Source of the DNA: Firmicutes bacterium UBA1393
GTDB lineage: Bacteria > Bacillota > DTU025
Assembly: GCA_002305255.1 (NCBI GenBank)
Contig: DBQN01000059.1
Location: 7,963-22,481 of the forward strand
Length of the DNA stretch: 14,519 bases
Reading direction: 5' to 3'
In this document: positions 12,300 through 14,519 of the stretch, one piece after another
How the letters are laid out: each line of letters begins with the position of its first letter
Position numbering within the stretch: position 1 is the stretch's first letter
The notes under the pieces: model-generated
Told to the model about the DNA's origin: nothing
The model's database searches: none
The model's input: the letters and a program-made list of their open reading frames with translations, nothing else
Translations under genes and position numbers: made by a program

Positions 12300-14519
12300 A
12301 TGACGACTCTGCGCAGACTCAGGACAAGCTGGATCCTGATTGTCGTCCTGGCGCTGGCGGCGATCACGTCATCCGTCGGTGCCGCGGCGGCCCCGGTGCC
12401 CACTCCAGAATCGTTCCTGGGGTTCACCCCTGGAGACGACCGCAAACTGGCAAGCTGGGATCAGATCAAGACGTACTTCTCTATGGTGGACGAGGCATCC
12501 GACAGAGTGGTGGTGACGGACATCGGTCCAACCGAACTCGGAGAGCGCATGATAATGGCCATCGTGAGCTCCGAGGAGACCATCGCCGACCTCAACGAGG
12601 CGATGGAGATCCAGAGGAAGCTGGCCGACCCACGTGGTCTGTCAGCTGAAGAGCTGGAAGAGTTGAAGTCGCGCGCCAAGACCGTCGTGATGGTCGCATC
12701 GTCGATCCACTCGACAGAGATAGCAGGCACACAGACTGCGATCAACATCCTGTTCGAGCTGGCGTCATCGAACGATGTGCGCACCACGGAGATCCTGGAG
12801 AACACCATCTTGCTGCTAGTTCCGTCTCTCAACCCAGACGGCCATGTCATGGTCGTCGACTGGTACAATGAACACCTGGGCACCCCTCTGGAGGGAACTT
12901 CGCCTCCATGGCTCTATCACACCTACGCAGGTCACGACGATAATCGCGACTGGTTCATGTTCAACCTCAGCGAGTCCCGCAACATCGGCAATGTGCTGTA
13001 CCACGACTGGTTCCCACAGATCGTGTACGACATCCACCAGATGGGCAGCACCGGCGCCCGCCTGTTCGTGCCGCCCTTCTTCGACCCGCCGAATCCCGAG
13101 ATCGATCCGATAATCTTCCGCGAGATCCTGCTCCTTGGCGGCGCGGCCACTACAGAGCTCTCCGCCGAGGGACTTACAGGAGTATCGACTAACGCCCAGT
13201 ATGATACCTGGTGGCATGGCGGCATGCGCAGCGGCCCGTACTACCACAACATGGTAGGCCTGCTAACCGAGGCAGCTAGCGTGAACATCGCCACTCCCAT
13301 CGAGGTTCCGTTTGAGAAACTCACGGGGTCGACCAGAGGACTGCCCGGCGCGCAGACGATGCTGACCAACTTCCCGGATCCCTGGCCGGGCGGAGAGTGG
13401 ACGCTGGGCGACATAGTGGAGTACGAGGAGGTCACGATCAGGGCCTTCTTGACCGTAGCCGACCGCTACCGCGACATGTTCATCGACAACTTCGTGCTAA
13501 TGGGGCAGCGCGCAGTGGAGAAGGGTGAGTCGCAGCCGCCCTACGCCTTCGTGCTCCCTGCCATCGAGACCAACCGCGACACCCTGGCGCTCATGGTCAA
13601 CACCCTCGTGTTCCAGGGCATGGAGATCCACCAGGCTGCGGCGCCCTTCACGGCAGGGGGAGTCACATATCCCGAGGGCTCCTTCGTGGTGCTGGCCGCG
13701 CAGCCTTACCGCGCCAACGTCATGGCCCTGCTCGACAGGCAGACTTACCCTGAACGCCGCGAATACCCCGGCGGCCCTGCGGAGCGCCCGTACGACATTG
13801 CAGGGTGGACTCTGCCGATGCAGATGGGGCTTGAGTGTGTGAAGGTGGAAGAGGCATTCGAGGCCGACCTCCATCTCCTCACTTACGAAGTTGTGGCTGC
13901 TGGTAGACTGTATGCCGGCAACGCAGCCTACGGCTACGCGATGCGGCCGGAGGCCAACAATGCGGCGATCATCCGCAACCGCCTGCTGGACCAGGGCGTG
14001 GAACTCGCATGGACCGCCGCCCCGATCCCCGCAGAGGCACTGGGAGTTGCCGGCGTGAGTGAGCCGCTGCCTGCCGGAACGACGATCATCCGCCAGGCTC
14101 CGGGAGTCGGGCGCAAGCTGGCGCTGTACGCAGCTGAACTGGGGGTAGACATCTACCCTCTGGCGACTGAGCCCAATGTGGCTACGGTCAAGCTCAACAA
14201 GCCCAGGCTCGCTATCTATGAGAACTGGGGCGGGAATGCCGACGCCGGCTGGACCCGCATGATCTTCGACGACTTCGAGTTCGAGTACACCCACCTGCGT
14301 GACGCACGCATCCGTGCGGGCAACCTGATCTCGGAGTTCGACGTGATCATCCTGCCCGACAACTCGTTGTCGACGATGAAGAACGGCCTTAGGGCCGGCA
14401 GCGCTCCTGACGAGTACACCGGCGGCATGGGAGATGAGGGCTTCGCCGCCCTCAAGGAGTTCGTGGAGGTCGGCGGCACCCTCGTGACCTTCGATACCGC
14501 AGGTGACTTCGCCATGGAC
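12300..14519 (+). CDS. Secreted M14 family zinc metallopeptidase (carboxypeptidase-like), 3' end beyond the window
   Basis: The frame is open for 740 codons from the ATG at 12300 to the last base, with no stop. GGGAGGTG lies 6 bases before the start. Residues 1-31 are a signal peptide (MTTLRRLR, hydrophobic core, GAAAA). The M14 catalytic set is complete and correctly spaced: zinc ligands H137 and E140 in SSIHSTEIAG and H246 in YDIHQMG; substrate-binding N215-R216 in AGHDDNRDWF; general base E324 in LLTEAAS. A central domain (about 400-640) contains GSFVVLAAQPYR and RQTYPERREYP, seen in large M14 peptidases of about 850-930 residues. From about 635 there is a glutamine-amidotransferase-like fold (LAIYENWGG, FDVIILPD, EVGGTLVTFD). 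About 100-190 residues are probably missing. The protein would be exported and cleave peptides at or near the C terminus; specificity is unknown. Confidence 0.92.
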   Translation, partial: MTTLRRLRTSWILIVVLALAAITSSVGAAAAPVPTPESFLGFTPGDDRKLASWDQIKTYFSMVDEASDRVVVTDIGPTELGERMIMAIVSSEETIADLNEAMEIQRKLADPRGLSAEELEELKSRAKTVVMVASSIHSTEIAGTQTAINILFELASSNDVRTTEILENTILLLVPSLNPDGHVMVVDWYNEHLGTPLEGTSPPWLYHTYAGHDDNRDWFMFNLSESRNIGNVLYHDWFPQIVYDIHQMGSTGARLFVPPFFDPPNPEIDPIIFREILLLGGAATTELSAEGLTGVSTNAQYDTWWHGGMRSGPYYHNMVGLLTEAASVNIATPIEVPFEKLTGSTRGLPGAQTMLTNFPDPWPGGEWTLGDIVEYEEVTIRAFLTVADRYRDMFIDNFVLMGQRAVEKGESQPPYAFVLPAIETNRDTLALMVNTLVFQGMEIHQAAAPFTAGGVTYPEGSFVVLAAQPYRANVMALLDRQTYPERREYPGGPAERPYDIAGWTLPMQMGLECVKVEEAFEADLHLLTYEVVAAGRLYAGNAAYGYAMRPEANNAAIIRNRLLDQGVELAWTAAPIPAEALGVAGVSEPLPAGTTIIRQAPGVGRKLALYAAELGVDIYPLATEPNVATVKLNKPRLAIYENWGGNADAGWTRMIFDDFEFEYTHLRDARIRAGNLISEFDVIILPDNSLSTMKNGLRAGSAPDEYTGGMGDEGFAALKEFVEVGGTLVTFDTAGDFAMD

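Noticed and set aside
13497..14294. A 265-codon open frame antisense to the M14 peptidase gene
   Set aside because: It overlaps a fully conserved peptidase frame and its sequence has no recognisable domain.

Overview
The window is dense, GC-rich bacterial DNA (by eye clearly above 60% GC) with eleven protein genes on both strands. No RNA genes, insertion sequences or CRISPR arrays were seen. Two signals bear on the organism. A solitary ECF-type vitamin-transporter S component and strong GGAGG ribosome sites resemble Bacillota. A signal-peptide protein ending in Phe with a beta-barrel look, plus a LolA-like periplasmic protein and an RND exporter, imply an outer membrane. Together they suggest a diderm, high-GC relative of the Bacillota (for example Limnochordia-like), but this is inference and no marker gene settles it.

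Layout. (1) 1-299, +: 3' end of a gene of uncertain function, possibly an esterase-like hydrolase. It faces region 2 across a strong two-way hairpin terminator (367-418). (2) 430-4901, -: a three-gene operon of an RND/MMPL exporter, a LolA-like periplasmic protein and a predicted outer-membrane beta-barrel. Its promoter has a consensus TTGACA box, and a perfect TetR-style palindrome sits where the transcript should start. (3) 5089-7422, +: a tight operon of a secreted glycerophosphodiester phosphodiesterase, a MobA-like molybdenum-cofactor nucleotidyltransferase and XdhC, the chaperone that inserts modified cofactor into molybdenum hydroxylases. (4) 7383-12111, -: a convergent operon encoding a three-subunit molybdenum hydroxylase of the xanthine dehydrogenase family (molybdopterin subunit, FAD subunit, 2x[2Fe-2S] subunit), followed by a GNAT acetyltransferase and an ECF S component. 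(5) 12300-14519, +: a large secreted M14 zinc carboxypeptidase-like gene that runs off the right edge.

How they fit. Regions 3 and 4 form one functional unit: MobA and XdhC make and load the cofactor for the hydroxylase encoded opposite them. The S component in the hydroxylase operon probably brings in a related small molecule, and the GNAT may act on that molecule or on its product. The substrate cannot be read from the sequence. Region 2 looks like a self-contained envelope export route (inner-membrane pump, periplasmic carrier, outer-membrane acceptor), probably for a lipid or other hydrophobic cargo and probably under TetR-family repression. The M14 peptidase and the secreted phosphodiesterase point to scavenging of peptides and phospholipid head groups outside the cytoplasm.
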